52,204 nucleotides of DNA from an uncultured bacterium (GTDB lineage: Bacteria > Bacteroidota > Bacteroidia > Sphingobacteriales > Sphingobacteriaceae): positions 1-52,204 of the forward strand of contig CAIKLP010000030.1 of NCBI GenBank assembly GCA_903828245.1, given 5' to 3'. The position numbers were made by a program, and so were the translations under genes. Positions 8,628 to 17,898 of this stretch are shown here, piece after piece (positions within the stretch are counted from its first letter, which is position 1; every line of letters begins with the position of its first letter). The notes beneath the pieces are model-generated. The model searched no databases. It was not told the DNA's origin and worked only from the letters and a program-made list of their open reading frames with translations.

Positions 8628-9686
8628 ATGAGTTTAACACTGCTTTTTACCGTTATAGCACTTTCTTTAATTTTTGATTATATCAATGGTTTTCATGATG
8701 CTGCAAACTCTATTGCAACCGTTGTTTCCACTAAAGTATTGTCGCCAACCCAAGCTGTTATTTGGGCTGCATTTTTTAACTTTGTTGCTTTTTTAATTTT
8801 CAAAGAACACAATGTTGCCAATACGATTGCTAAAGCAGTAGACACTTCTCAAATTAACTTAGTCGTAATATTATCCGGAATAGTAGCAGCCATTTTTTGG
8901 AGTTTACTTACCTGGTGGTTTGGCATTCCATCTAGTTCTTCTCATACTTTAATTGGTGGTTTTGCTGGTGCGGCTATAGCGCATGGAGGCATTACCATTG
9001 TTAATTTACAAGTGATTGGGAAAATTGCTGCTTTTATTTTTCTTGCACCTATTATTGGAATGATATTAGCATACACTTTAACTGTTATCATTATTCATAT
9101 TTGTAAATACGCTATTCCGAGTAAAGCGGAATGGTGGTTTAGAAAATTGCAATTGGTTTCTTCTGCAGCATTTAGTATAGGTCATGGTGGTAACGATGCG
9201 CAAAAAGTAATGGGTATTATTGCCGCAGCCATTGTAGTTTATACAAGTAGCGCAAATGCAGATATGAGTCAAGTGCCAACTTGGTTACACATCAATACAC
9301 ATTTAGTCAATGGTAAAAAAGTTTTTGAATTACCCAATTGGATTCCTTTGGCTTGTTATTCTGCCATTGCATTAGGTACCATGTCGGGTGGTTGGAAAAT
9401 TGTGAAAACCATGGGTTCGAAAATCACAAAGGTTACGCCATTAGAAGGTGTAGCTGCCGAAACCGCGGGTGCTATTACACTGTTTATGACAGAGCATTTT
9501 AAAATTCCAGTATCAACCACGCATACCATTACCGGTTCTATTATTGGTGTCGGATTATCTAAAAGAGTTTCGGCAGTAAGATGGGGTGTAACGGTTAATT
9601 TATTATGGGCATGGATCTTAACAATTCCTGTTTCTGCAGCATTAGCGGCGCTCATTTATTTTGTTATTTCTATTTTTATTAAATAA
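8628..9686 (+). CDS. Inorganic phosphate transporter, PiT family
   Basis: Low-affinity phosphate permease of the inner membrane (PF01384), driven by proton or sodium symport. The 352-residue protein has about ten hydrophobic segments and both inverted family signatures: DYINGFHDAANSIATVVST near the N terminus, and GHGGNDAQKVMGII in the middle with an MTEHFKIPVSTTHTI counterpart near 290. A short hydrophilic loop around residues 210-235 separates the halves. It follows the DUF47 gene by 11 bases, the common regulator-transporter pairing. The substrate could be a metal-phosphate complex. Confidence 0.94.
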   Translation: MSLTLLFTVIALSLIFDYINGFHDAANSIATVVSTKVLSPTQAVIWAAFFNFVAFLIFKEHNVANTIAKAVDTSQINLVVILSGIVAAIFWSLLTWWFGIPSSSSHTLIGGFAGAAIAHGGITIVNLQVIGKIAAFIFLAPIIGMILAYTLTVIIIHICKYAIPSKAEWWFRKLQLVSSAAFSIGHGGNDAQKVMGIIAAAIVVYTSSANADMSQVPTWLHINTHLVNGKKVFELPNWIPLACYSAIALGTMSGGWKIVKTMGSKITKVTPLEGVAAETAGAITLFMTEHFKIPVSTTHTITGSIIGVGLSKRVSAVRWGVTVNLLWAWILTIPVSAALAALIYFVISIFIK

Positions 9687-9699
9687 AAAAATATTTTTT

Positions 9700-10404
9700 T
9701 TATTGTTGAGCCGGACAAGTATTTTGTTTTTTAAAACGATAGTTTTTGCTACCAAAATTATAACTCAGCCCAATGGCAATTAATTGATACTGATCCTTAT
9801 TTTTATTCAAAATTACGGCATCAATATCATCGCTCAAGCTCCAATAGTTTCTATATAAAATAGTAGCATCTATTCTTTTGCTGATTGATTTACTATAATA
9901 TATAGTTACAGGAAACACCACGTTTGCTTGATTCGTAGTGTTGGTATCGATCATAGCACTTTCAATATGTGTCGAGCGATTTAATATACCAATACCAGCA
10001 GACATCGAAATCTTTCCATACGCTTTATCTATCATTAAATATTTTAAAGCACAACTTAAATCGTAAGAGCGGAGCAGTTCATATTTAGTATTGGTATTGT
10101 TAGGGGTAATTGTGGTATTTAAATTTTCTCCATTGATATCTCCAAGTAATCTCAAGTCGGTTAAAAAAGCAAATCGATAATTCAATGGCTTTTCTATAAA
10201 GCAAGCAAAAGCATTATCTTTTTTCTCTTGAATAAAATCGGAGCTAGCTAATTGACTTTTTTCAATCATTCCAGCATAAAATCCGAGCGAATATGGGCTG
10301 CTTTCTTTGGCTTGTCCATATAAGAATTTTGATTTCTTATAAGATTGAGCCTGAGCCATACTCATCCCTAACAAGAACAAAATGAGCAGGAGTGTTTTTT
10401 TCAT
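9700..10404 (-). CDS. Probable outer-membrane beta-barrel protein, unknown function
   Basis: No named family recognised. The protein starts with a signal peptide (MKKTLLLILFLLGMSMAQAQ) and then shows alternating aromatic/polar strands such as KISMSAGIGILN, RIDATILYRNYWSL and YQLIAIGLSYNFG, which suggests a small outer-membrane barrel. The last strand is followed by a 14-residue basic tail with a single cysteine rather than ending in an aromatic residue, so barrel assignment is tentative. An ATG eight codons upstream (10428) is also in frame, but the chosen start gives a standard signal peptide. Divergent from radA with a 38-base gap. Confidence 0.7.
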   Translation of the reverse strand: MKKTLLLILFLLGMSMAQAQSYKKSKFLYGQAKESSPYSLGFYAGMIEKSQLASSDFIQEKKDNAFACFIEKPLNYRFAFLTDLRLLGDINGENLNTTITPNNTNTKYELLRSYDLSCALKYLMIDKAYGKISMSAGIGILNRSTHIESAMIDTNTTNQANVVFPVTIYYSKSISKRIDATILYRNYWSLSDDIDAVILNKNKDQYQLIAIGLSYNFGSKNYRFKKQNTCPAQQ

Positions 10405-10442
10405 TTCTAAAAGTAATTTTTTTTTCAATATATTTAACCATT

Positions 10443-11816
10443 ATGGCAAAGTCGAAAACAACCTATTTCTGTCAAAATTGTGGATACCAAGCAGCAAAGT
10501 GGCTAGGTAATTGCCCATCGTGTAATCAATGGAATACATTTGTCGAAGAAATTGTAGAAAAAAATACCGCTAAAATAGAATGGAAACAAAGTGGTAGTAG
10601 TACGCGAAGTAATAAACCCATTTTAATTAATACCATAGAGGAGGCCGACGACAAAAGAATCATCACGCACGATATCGAATTAAATAGGGTGCTGGGCGGA
10701 GGAATTGTTCCGGGATCTTTGGTCTTAATTGGTGGCGAGCCTGGTATAGGTAAATCAACTTTACTTTTACAATTGGCAATCAGTTTAAAAAAATCAAAAG
10801 TATTATATGTTTCAGGCGAAGAAAGTGAACATCAAATTAAAATGCGTGCTTCAAGAATTACCGAACGAGAAGCGAGCAATTGTTTTGTATTAACCGAAAC
10901 ATCTACCCAAAATATTTTCAAACAAATTGAAGAATTAAATCCAGACATTGTCATCATTGATTCTATTCAAACTTTACATTCTGCGCATATAGAATCAACG
11001 CCCGGAAGTGTTTCGCAAATTCGAGAATGTACGGCAGAATTATTACGATTTGCAAAAGAAACATCGACACCTGTTTTTTTAGTGGGGCATATCACTAAAG
11101 ATGGCGCCATTGCTGGTCCAAAAATATTGGAACACATGGTAGACACCGTATTGCAATTCGAAGGCGATCAACACCACACCTATCGTATGTTGCGTTCGGT
11201 TAAAAACAGATTTGGTTCCACTTCCGAATTAGGTATTTATGAAATGCAAAGTACCGGATTAAGGGAAGTACATAATCCTTCTGAAATATTAATTTCGCAA
11301 CGTGCCGAAGATTTAAGTGGCATTGCAATTTCGGTAATGATAGAAGGCATGAGACCCATGTTAATTGAATCGCAAGCATTGGTGAGTACCGCTGCATATG
11401 GAACGCCGCAAAGATCTGCCAATGGTTTTGATGCCAAAAGAATGAACATGCTACTGGCCGTATTAGAAAAAAGATGTGGCTTTAGGTTGGGTATTAAAGA
11501 TGTTTTTTTAAATATCACAGGCGGAATTAAAGTAGAAGATCCTGCCATTGATTTAGGAATTATTGCAGCCATTATTTCTTCTCACGAGGACATTCCAATT
11601 TCTTCTAAAATATGTTTTGCCGCAGAGGTTGGTTTATCGGGCGAAATCCGAAATGTAAACCGAGTAGAACAAAGAATTGCAGAAGCCGAAAGGTTAGGTT
11701 TTGAAAAAATAATTGTTTCTACATTTTCCTTGAAAGGGATAGATAAAAAGAAATTCAATGTAGAGATTATTGCAGTTGGTAGGTTAGATGAGTTATTTAA
11801 AGAACTTTTTGGGTAA
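10443..11816 (+). CDS. radA: DNA repair protein RadA
   Basis: RecA-like ATPase with a Lon-type C-terminal domain that drives branch migration during recombination. Seen from MAKSKTTYF: zinc finger C10-x2-C13 and C24-x2-C27, Walker A near residue 96 (GGEPGIGKST), VIIDSIQTL Walker B, the RadA-specific KNRFG motif near 253, and a C-terminal S16-peptidase-like fold (DPAIDLGIIAAI) without the Lon protease serine-lysine dyad being needed. I chose 10443 because the zinc finger then begins at the usual distance; upstream in-frame ATGs add a hydrophobic tail unlike RadA. 457 residues is normal. Confidence 0.96.
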   Translation: MAKSKTTYFCQNCGYQAAKWLGNCPSCNQWNTFVEEIVEKNTAKIEWKQSGSSTRSNKPILINTIEEADDKRIITHDIELNRVLGGGIVPGSLVLIGGEPGIGKSTLLLQLAISLKKSKVLYVSGEESEHQIKMRASRITEREASNCFVLTETSTQNIFKQIEELNPDIVIIDSIQTLHSAHIESTPGSVSQIRECTAELLRFAKETSTPVFLVGHITKDGAIAGPKILEHMVDTVLQFEGDQHHTYRMLRSVKNRFGSTSELGIYEMQSTGLREVHNPSEILISQRAEDLSGIAISVMIEGMRPMLIESQALVSTAAYGTPQRSANGFDAKRMNMLLAVLEKRCGFRLGIKDVFLNITGGIKVEDPAIDLGIIAAIISSHEDIPISSKICFAAEVGLSGEIRNVNRVEQRIAEAERLGFEKIIVSTFSLKGIDKKKFNVEIIAVGRLDELFKELFG

Positions 11817-11856
11817 AATCGGCTAAAAATATTCCGTTTTTTAATAGAGATATGCT

Positions 11857-11864
11857 TAACTTTG
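11857..11864 (+). promoter_or_regulatory. Candidate -7 promoter box for the DUF4920 gene
   Basis: TAACTTTG matches the Bacteroidota -7 consensus TAnnTTTG exactly and lies 23 bases before the ATG of the lipoprotein gene. A clear -33 TTTG is not present; only a T-rich run near 11837 sits at the right distance. The box would give a very short untranslated leader. Confidence 0.45.
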
Positions 11865-11887
11865 TTTCAAATTAAAGAAATATACAC

Positions 11888-12412
11888 ATGAAAAAATTAA
11901 TATTATTTGCTGCAATCGCTATTTTCTTTGCAGCATGTTCATCTGAAACTAAAAAAAGTAATGATGCAACTAGGGTAGAAACTGCTATGGGTAATTTTGA
12001 TTCATACGGTGGAATGATTACGCCAGACAGTACAATTGATGCCACAACTTTGCTTGCAGAAATGGGCAATGCACCAACTTACGATACAAAATTAAAAGCG
12101 AAAGTGGTGGAAGTTTGTCAAAAGAAAGGATGTTGGATGAATGTGGAATTAGGAAATGGCGAAGTAATGAAAGTTACTTTTAAAGATTATGCATTCTTTG
12201 TTCCAACTGATAATGCAATGATGGCGGGTAAAGAAGTAATTATGCAAGGAACAGCAAAGTTTGCTACCATATCTGTAGAAGATCAAAAGCATTATGCTGA
12301 AGATGGTGGTGCTACCAAAGCAGAAATGGATGCAATTAAAGAACCTAAAAACGAAATTACATTTGAAGCAAACGGCGTATTAGTGCCTGTTGCAGCAGAA
12401 GCTACAAAATAA
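11888..12412 (+). CDS. DUF4920-like lipoprotein with a CxxxxC motif
   Basis: A 174-residue exported lipoprotein: signal peptide ending in the lipobox FAAC (C17), followed by a charged linker and a DUF4920-type domain. The domain holds VCQKKGCWMNVELG with C77 and C82, then the VTFKDYAFFVP and GKEVIMQGTAKF strands, an OB-like beta-rich fold. The paired cysteines and nearby tryptophan/methionine suggest metal or redox chemistry, but no function is established that I know of. It stands alone with its own -7 box and a strong terminator downstream. Confidence 0.8.
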   Translation: MKKLILFAAIAIFFAACSSETKKSNDATRVETAMGNFDSYGGMITPDSTIDATTLLAEMGNAPTYDTKLKAKVVEVCQKKGCWMNVELGNGEVMKVTFKDYAFFVPTDNAMMAGKEVIMQGTAKFATISVEDQKHYAEDGGATKAEMDAIKEPKNEITFEANGVLVPVAAEATK

Positions 12413-12424
12413 TTTAAGCTATTT

Positions 12425-12460
12425 AAAAAAAGCCCTTGTAATTTTACAAGGGCTTTTTTT
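12425..12460. terminator. Bidirectional intrinsic terminator
   Basis: A ten-base perfect stem (AGCCCTTGTA at 12431-12440 with TACAAGGGCT at 12445-12454, ATTT loop) is flanked by six A on the left and six T on the right, so it can end transcription from both the DUF4920 gene and the convergent methyltransferase gene. Confidence 0.9.
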
Positions 12461-12461
12461 G

Positions 12462-13244
12462 TTAAAATAAAATTGTAAAATTTTCTTTGGCTTGACCTTT
12501 TTTGAAAAAAACCAATCCAATGAAATATAAATCGATGGTAATACTTACCCTCGGATCTGCTTTTATTATTTCCCAAGCTTCGATCATTTCTTCCGACCAA
12601 TAAATATCATCGAATATAAACAAGCTATTTTCAGTTGCTTTGGTAATGGCAAGATTGAAGTAATGCAAGGTTGCTGATTTAGTATGGTTACCATCAAAAT
12701 AAATAAAATCGACTTGGTTTAACTGATCAAGTAGTGCAGGTAATGTTTGGTCAAAGTTTCCTGCTATTGTTTCTACATTTTTTATTTCTAATAATTCAAA
12801 TGTTTCTTTTGCAATACTTAAGGTATTTGGGCAACCTTCTAGGGTATATATTTTTTCAGAAGCAGCCATTGCCATATAAGAACTGGTAATGCCTAAAGAA
12901 GTACCCAATTCTATTATATGCGCTGGCTTTGTGGATTTGATGATACTATAATAAAGCGCTGCAAATTTTGGTTGTTTGAGTGCAGATTTAGCAATTCGCT
13001 GGATTGTTTTAATTCGATTATTGTTTTCTCGAGATCCAGCACCTAAATCGGTAATTTCAATTTGCCTTTGATCCTTTAACAAATCAGCTCTTCTTATTTC
13101 AATTTTATTTAAACTTTCGCTAACTACTTTAGGATATACTATTTGTTCTAAAAATTGATATACAAAAGGCGAATGTGTTCCATGTAAAGTATTTGCACGG
13201 AGTCTATATTTTAAATAATAATAAGTCTGTTTGAAAACATTCAT
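12462..13244 (-). CDS. Class I SAM-dependent methyltransferase
   Basis: A 260-residue cytosolic methyltransferase of the O-methyltransferase-like (Methyltransf_24) type; substrate unknown. Seen: the glycine-rich SAM motif HIIELGTSLGITSSYMA near residues 117-130, the acidic motif II as IYTLEGCPNTL, the motif IV-like VDFIYFDGNHTKSATLHYF, and SLFIFDDIYWSEEM. The N terminus (KYRLRANTLHGTHSPFVYQF) is basic and recurs in Bacteroidota members I recall. The gene stands alone and converges on the DUF4920 gene through a shared terminator. It could methylate a small molecule or lipid rather than RNA. Confidence 0.85.
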   Translation of the reverse strand: MNVFKQTYYYLKYRLRANTLHGTHSPFVYQFLEQIVYPKVVSESLNKIEIRRADLLKDQRQIEITDLGAGSRENNNRIKTIQRIAKSALKQPKFAALYYSIIKSTKPAHIIELGTSLGITSSYMAMAASEKIYTLEGCPNTLSIAKETFELLEIKNVETIAGNFDQTLPALLDQLNQVDFIYFDGNHTKSATLHYFNLAITKATENSLFIFDDIYWSEEMIEAWEIIKADPRVSITIDLYFIGLVFFKKGQAKENFTILF

Positions 13245-13320
13245 CGAATAAAAATAAGCTATTATAATCCTATTACAAACATTTTGAATATTAATTTAAA
13301 ATTCTTTAGTTTAGTGTTAG

Positions 13321-14214
13321 ATGCGTAACTCAAAAGAAATAGCGGCCTTAATTTCCTTACTAGATGATCCCGATCAAATAGTCTTTGAACAAATATCTGC
13401 AAAGGTGTTGAGTTTAGGTCCAGCTATTATTCCAACCCTCGAAACCCAATGGGAACAGTCATTAGATATTCTTTTGCAAGAAAGAATCGAAAACTTAATT
13501 CATCAAATACAATTTATAGCGGTAAAGGACGCGCTCAAACTATGGGCTATTTCGGGCTCTTTTGATTTACTAAACGGCTTTATATCGGTTGCGCGCTTGC
13601 AGTATCCCGATTTAGACGAACAAAAAATAATCAATCAAATTGATGCAATAAAAAGAGATGCTTGGATTGAACTCCGCTACGATGCGAGTCCTTTAGAGAA
13701 AGTAAAAATTTTAAATCATGTATTTTATGCCCTGCATGGCTTTACCGGAAATACAAGTAATTTTCATGATCCACAAAATTCCTTTATTAATAATGTGCTC
13801 GAATCTCGACGCGGCAATCAAATTTCATTAGCCATCATATATGCAGTAGTAGCACAACGACTCGATATTCCTATTTATGGAATCAACTTGCCACAACACT
13901 TTGTATTAGCGTATTTAGATGAACGGCTGGAGTATCCTCATATTTCTAGTGGCGAAGCAAATGGTATTTTATTTTATATCAACGCATTTAACAAGGGCTC
14001 GGTGTTTAACCGAAAAGATGTAGATCATTTTTTAAAACAGTTAAACATTCTGCCAGACCTGAGTTTTTACAATCCTTGTAGTAATATTCAAATTATTAAA
14101 AGAGTATTAAGAAATTTAATTAGTGCTTACGAAAAACAAAGCAACATGGCTAAAGCGGAAGAAATTACTTCGCTATTAACGATGTTGCTTGAAATTGAGC
14201 CGGATAAAAATTAA
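13321..14214 (+). CDS. Transglutaminase-like SirB1-family protein
   Basis: A 297-residue soluble protein of the SirB1/transglutaminase-like family, role poorly defined (some relatives are fused to TPR repeats). The conserved core is visible: FYALHGFTGNTSNFHDPQNS, then LESRRGNQISLAIIYAVVAQRLDIPIYG in which the transglutaminase cysteine is replaced, and the LPQHFVLAY histidine motif. The N-terminal 100 residues are HEAT-like helices. The C-terminal ISAYEKQSNMAKAEEITSLL is TPR-like. Its stop lies one base from the convergent aminopeptidase P stop. Confidence 0.85.
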   Translation: MRNSKEIAALISLLDDPDQIVFEQISAKVLSLGPAIIPTLETQWEQSLDILLQERIENLIHQIQFIAVKDALKLWAISGSFDLLNGFISVARLQYPDLDEQKIINQIDAIKRDAWIELRYDASPLEKVKILNHVFYALHGFTGNTSNFHDPQNSFINNVLESRRGNQISLAIIYAVVAQRLDIPIYGINLPQHFVLAYLDERLEYPHISSGEANGILFYINAFNKGSVFNRKDVDHFLKQLNILPDLSFYNPCSNIQIIKRVLRNLISAYEKQSNMAKAEEITSLLTMLLEIEPDKN

Positions 14215-14215
14215 T

Positions 14216-15505
14216 TTATTCGTTCATTAAACTTTCAATTTCTTCTGCAGTGATTGGAATATTCTGCATTAAATCTATGTTGCCTTTGGTGGTAATTAAG
14301 ATGTCGTTTTCTAAGCGAATGCCCAAACCTTCTTCTGGAATGTAGATTCCAGGCTCGCATGTGAATATCATTCCCGCTTTCATTTTTTCGTAACGGTTAC
14401 CAATATCGTGCACATCTAAACCAAGAAAATGAGAAGTGCCATGCATAAAATATTTTTTATATAATGGCATATTCGGGTCTTGTTTGGCAACGGCATGCTT
14501 ATCAAGTAATCCTAATTCGATTAATTCTGATTGCATAATCAAGCCCACTTCTTTATGGTATTCATCTAAGATGGTGCCTTCTACAAGCAGCTTCTTAGCT
14601 TCTGTCATTACCTTTAAAACGGCATTATATACTGCTTTTTGTCTGGCAGTAAATTTACCATTGACAGGAATCGACCTCGATAAATCTGCATTGTAATTGG
14701 CATACTCCGCACCAAAATCAAATAAGATTACTTCCCCATCTTTACAAACTTGATTGTTGTCGTTGTAATGAAGAACACATGCATTTTTACCCGATGCAAT
14801 AATTGGATTGTATGCATGACCGCTTGCCCTATTCTTAATAAATTCATGAATAATTTCTGCTTCTATCTCAAATTCTGTTACGCCTGGTTTCACAAATTTC
14901 AACACCCTACGAAAAGCCTTTTCAGTAATATCGCAAGCCATTTGCAATAACTCTACTTCATAGCCAGATTTAACAGCCCTTAAAGACCTGAAAATAGTGG
15001 CAGCTCTTTGATAATGGTGCAAAGGATATTGATCTTTTAATTCTTTTGCAAAACGCAAGTCTCTATATTGATTAGTATGTACATAGCGATCGTTCTCGTT
15101 GGTATTGAGGTAAACGTTTTCACAATGATGCATTAACATAGGCAACATTGTTTTAAACTCTTCCAGCCAGCATATAGTATGAATTCCTGAAGCGACAGTT
15201 GCTTCTTCTTTGGTGTATTTATGTCCTTCCCAAACGGCAATATGTTCGTTGGTTTTTTTTAAAAACAATACTTCTTTATAAGCGGGTATTGGACAATCAG
15301 GAAATAAAATTAAAATACTTTCTTCTTGATCTATTCCAGACAGCCAAAACATATCTGGATTTTGGTGAAATGGAAAAGCCTGATCGCCACTTCTTGGAAA
15401 TTCATCATTAGAATGAATAATAACCATGGAACTAGATTTTAATTTTTCATTAAATCTTTTTCTGTTCTCAAAAAAAAGTGCTGCATCTATAGAAGTATAT
15501 TTCAT
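14216..15505 (-). CDS. pepP: Xaa-Pro aminopeptidase P (M24B metallopeptidase)
   Basis: Dinuclear metal aminopeptidase removing N-terminal residues before proline. N-terminal AMP_N domain (about 1-130, with RSGDQAFPFHQNPDMFWLSG) precedes the pita-bread catalytic domain. Metal ligands are visible: LFDFGAEYANYNADLSRS (two aspartates), the histidine in MHGTSHFLGLDVHDIG, glutamate in FTCEPGIYI and glutamate in GLGIRLENDILI. 429 residues is normal. It follows the thioredoxin lipoprotein gene by 19 bases and so ends the arginase-like/thioredoxin/pepP unit. Confidence 0.95.
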   Translation of the reverse strand: MKYTSIDAALFFENRKRFNEKLKSSSMVIIHSNDEFPRSGDQAFPFHQNPDMFWLSGIDQEESILILFPDCPIPAYKEVLFLKKTNEHIAVWEGHKYTKEEATVASGIHTICWLEEFKTMLPMLMHHCENVYLNTNENDRYVHTNQYRDLRFAKELKDQYPLHHYQRAATIFRSLRAVKSGYEVELLQMACDITEKAFRRVLKFVKPGVTEFEIEAEIIHEFIKNRASGHAYNPIIASGKNACVLHYNDNNQVCKDGEVILFDFGAEYANYNADLSRSIPVNGKFTARQKAVYNAVLKVMTEAKKLLVEGTILDEYHKEVGLIMQSELIELGLLDKHAVAKQDPNMPLYKKYFMHGTSHFLGLDVHDIGNRYEKMKAGMIFTCEPGIYIPEEGLGIRLENDILITTKGNIDLMQNIPITAEEIESLMNE

Positions 15506-15524
15506 AATCTAAATTTTGTATAAT

Positions 15525-16631
15525 TTATTTTAAACAATTTGCTAATGCGATAGCAAGTGCGTCTCCTCGTAAGTCTTTAGCTACTATGGTTCCAGCACTA
15601 TCAATTAAAAAATTTTGTGGAATAGCACTTATTCCATATAATTTTGCTGCGGGCTCATCGAATCCTTTTAAAGAAGAAACATGAATCCAATTTAAATGAT
15701 CTTTTGCCACAGCTGCTTTCCAATCCGTTTCATTATCATCTAAGGAAACACTCACAATGGCTAATCCTTTTGGATGATACATTTCATAAGCTTTTACTAC
15801 AAATGGATTTTCGGCTCTACAAGGGCCACACCACGAAGCCCAAAAGTCTAATAAAATATATTTACTTTTTACTTTTGAAAGTTGAAAATCTTGTTTGTTA
15901 ATATCCTTCGAATTAAAATCGATGAATGGTTGACCTACCGCTGTTTTTTTTGCTTTTAAAAGTTTTTCACTCAGATTTTTTCCTAATGGGCTCTCCAGTA
16001 ATTTAGGATTTACACTTTCCAATAAAGGGCCTATAATAGCAGGATCTATTATACCTCCAGCGAGTTCATCTATAGCCAATAAACTGGCAAAGGCAGCCGG
16101 ATTATTTTTAATAAAAGCATTATTTAAACTGTCAAACATTTTACCTTGTAATTCCCATTTGGTATCAATGGCCGTCATAGAAGCGGTGTCTTTTTGATCG
16201 GCTGCTTGGTAATAAGCCTTTTGTAATTCTTTAAATTCTATTTCTATTGGCTTTAAAGAGGTCCTTAATGCTACATAATACGCTTGCTCTTTTCCACCAA
16301 TAACTATTGCCTGAGCAATACTATCTTCGGATCCATTAATAGTATAATTTTCATTTTCTAAAACAAAGCCCAATCTTTGGTTTGTTTCTTCGTTCTTTTT
16401 GGTATACAAAAAAAACTGAGCGGCTGCGCTTAATTTACCTTCGAATGTAAATTTGCCATTTACAATAAAAGTGGAATCAAGGGTAGGTTCTACTGTTTGG
16501 TAGCTTTTCAAGTAGATCACACTAGAATCTTTAGCACTCAAATTTCCGTCTATGCGGTAAATGCTTTTTTGACCAAACCTGGAACAAGCACTTAAGGAAA
16601 TGATGCAACAAATAATTACTATTCTATTCAT
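15525..16631 (-). CDS. DUF4369-thioredoxin (TlpA/ResA-like) lipoprotein
   Basis: Exported disulfide oxidoreductase tethered as a lipoprotein: signal peptide with the lipobox LSAC, an N-terminal DUF4369 beta domain (about 20-120), a helical linker, and a C-terminal AhpC/TSA-Redoxin domain from about 225 with the WCGPC active site (LDFWASWCGPCRAEN) and the cis-proline segment ISAIPQNFLID. Such proteins reduce or re-form disulfides in periplasmic proteins, for example for cytochrome c assembly; the partner here is unknown. Start is three bases after the arginase-like gene. Confidence 0.92.
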   Translation of the reverse strand: MNRIVIICCIISLSACSRFGQKSIYRIDGNLSAKDSSVIYLKSYQTVEPTLDSTFIVNGKFTFEGKLSAAAQFFLYTKKNEETNQRLGFVLENENYTINGSEDSIAQAIVIGGKEQAYYVALRTSLKPIEIEFKELQKAYYQAADQKDTASMTAIDTKWELQGKMFDSLNNAFIKNNPAAFASLLAIDELAGGIIDPAIIGPLLESVNPKLLESPLGKNLSEKLLKAKKTAVGQPFIDFNSKDINKQDFQLSKVKSKYILLDFWASWCGPCRAENPFVVKAYEMYHPKGLAIVSVSLDDNETDWKAAVAKDHLNWIHVSSLKGFDEPAAKLYGISAIPQNFLIDSAGTIVAKDLRGDALAIALANCLK

Positions 16632-16634
16632 AAT

Positions 16635-17810
16635 TTATATAATTAGTTTTTGATAATTTTTCCACCACCTATTCGGTACTTCTCCATTTGTGGCTTGCAC
16701 ATAATCTTCGTATGAACAAGGCACCATTAAATACCTTTCGTTTTTAGAAATTAAATTTGGGTAAGGTATTTGCATCCACCATCGATCTGTTTTTTTGCTT
16801 TTTAAAAAAATGACTTCATGTTGTACGTCTTGAAAAGTAGCACGATATTTAATGTAATCATTTTTATTGCTACTTGGGTAATCGTCTTTTCTAGCGTAAA
16901 AACCATCTATAAAACACCAAATCATTTGCGCAATTAATTCTGCAGTTTGATTGCGATGGTCGTATTTTGGGTTAAATTCATAAAAACCAATAGAAGAACA
17001 TTTATCGCTCATGCCGGCATAGCGCATCATTTGACACATTTCTTCTCCGTAAAAACCATTAGGATGTGCATTCGCATTGCCTGGTGCATCTGCCATTTTA
17101 ACAGCAGAAATGTCTACACTTATCAAGTCTGCATTTCGAATAATAGGTTCTGATTCTTGAATTTTATTTCTGAATTCACCTAAACGATGAATGTCGAAAT
17201 ACATTTTATCCATGAGTTGAATGCTTTCTTGATTTACATAATAGGTTTGATAACCTATGTTGCTAAAATTAAATAAGAAATTAGGCTCATGTAAAATAAT
17301 ACTATTCAAATATGATTGTGAATTTGGAATTTGATGTTCATCTACGCTTGCATCTAAATCAAAATGAGCATCGAAAGAAAGCAAGTCTACTTTTTTATCT
17401 AAATTTTCGTAAGCCCAATATTGCGCATAACATAAGTCGTGTCCACCACCAATGATAATTGGAATGATAGATTTTTTCAATAAAGATGCTGTAACTACTT
17501 TTAATGCGTAATGCGTATCTCGTAAAGTTTCGCCTGGTAAAATATTTCCTAAATCAACAATGTTACTTTGAAAATCACCTTCGTTTAATTGATACAAAAA
17601 AGCACGAATTTGCTCCACTCCATTTGCACAGCCTTCGTTTTGAATGGCTTTTCTATCTTCTAGTACACCAATGATAGCCAATTGTACATTTGCTAAATCT
17701 GGAAAGCTGTTATGATGACAAATTATTTTAGCACCCAATTGGGAATTATAATAACCGTTTTCGGGTTCAAACTTAGATGGATTTATCGGACTTAAGAAAT
17801 CTTGTAGCAT
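16635..17810 (-). CDS. Arginase-fold protein (formimidoylglutamase-like), altered metal site
   Basis: Second ureohydrolase-fold protein of the window, 391 residues, with a long N-terminal part and a C-terminal extension of about 60 residues (DRWWMQIPYPNL). Visible ligands: GGGHD (H124) and DAHFD (D147, H149, D151). The canonical third motif SxDxD reads SVDIS: D233 is present but the second aspartate is S235, removing one expected Mn ligand. I recall similar Bacteroidota proteins annotated as formimidoylglutamase. Given the separate, complete hutG-like gene near 1 kb, a different substrate or a one-metal site is possible. First gene of the unit leading to pepP. Confidence 0.8.
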   Translation of the reverse strand: MLQDFLSPINPSKFEPENGYYNSQLGAKIICHHNSFPDLANVQLAIIGVLEDRKAIQNEGCANGVEQIRAFLYQLNEGDFQSNIVDLGNILPGETLRDTHYALKVVTASLLKKSIIPIIIGGGHDLCYAQYWAYENLDKKVDLLSFDAHFDLDASVDEHQIPNSQSYLNSIILHEPNFLFNFSNIGYQTYYVNQESIQLMDKMYFDIHRLGEFRNKIQESEPIIRNADLISVDISAVKMADAPGNANAHPNGFYGEEMCQMMRYAGMSDKCSSIGFYEFNPKYDHRNQTAELIAQMIWCFIDGFYARKDDYPSSNKNDYIKYRATFQDVQHEVIFLKSKKTDRWWMQIPYPNLISKNERYLMVPCSYEDYVQATNGEVPNRWWKNYQKLII

Positions 17811-17898
17811 AAGCGAAAATAAAGAAATGTTTCACACATTCCTATATCAATTCTCATAAATTATCTGCCTTATTTTACACATATTTGTAAAATAAAAT

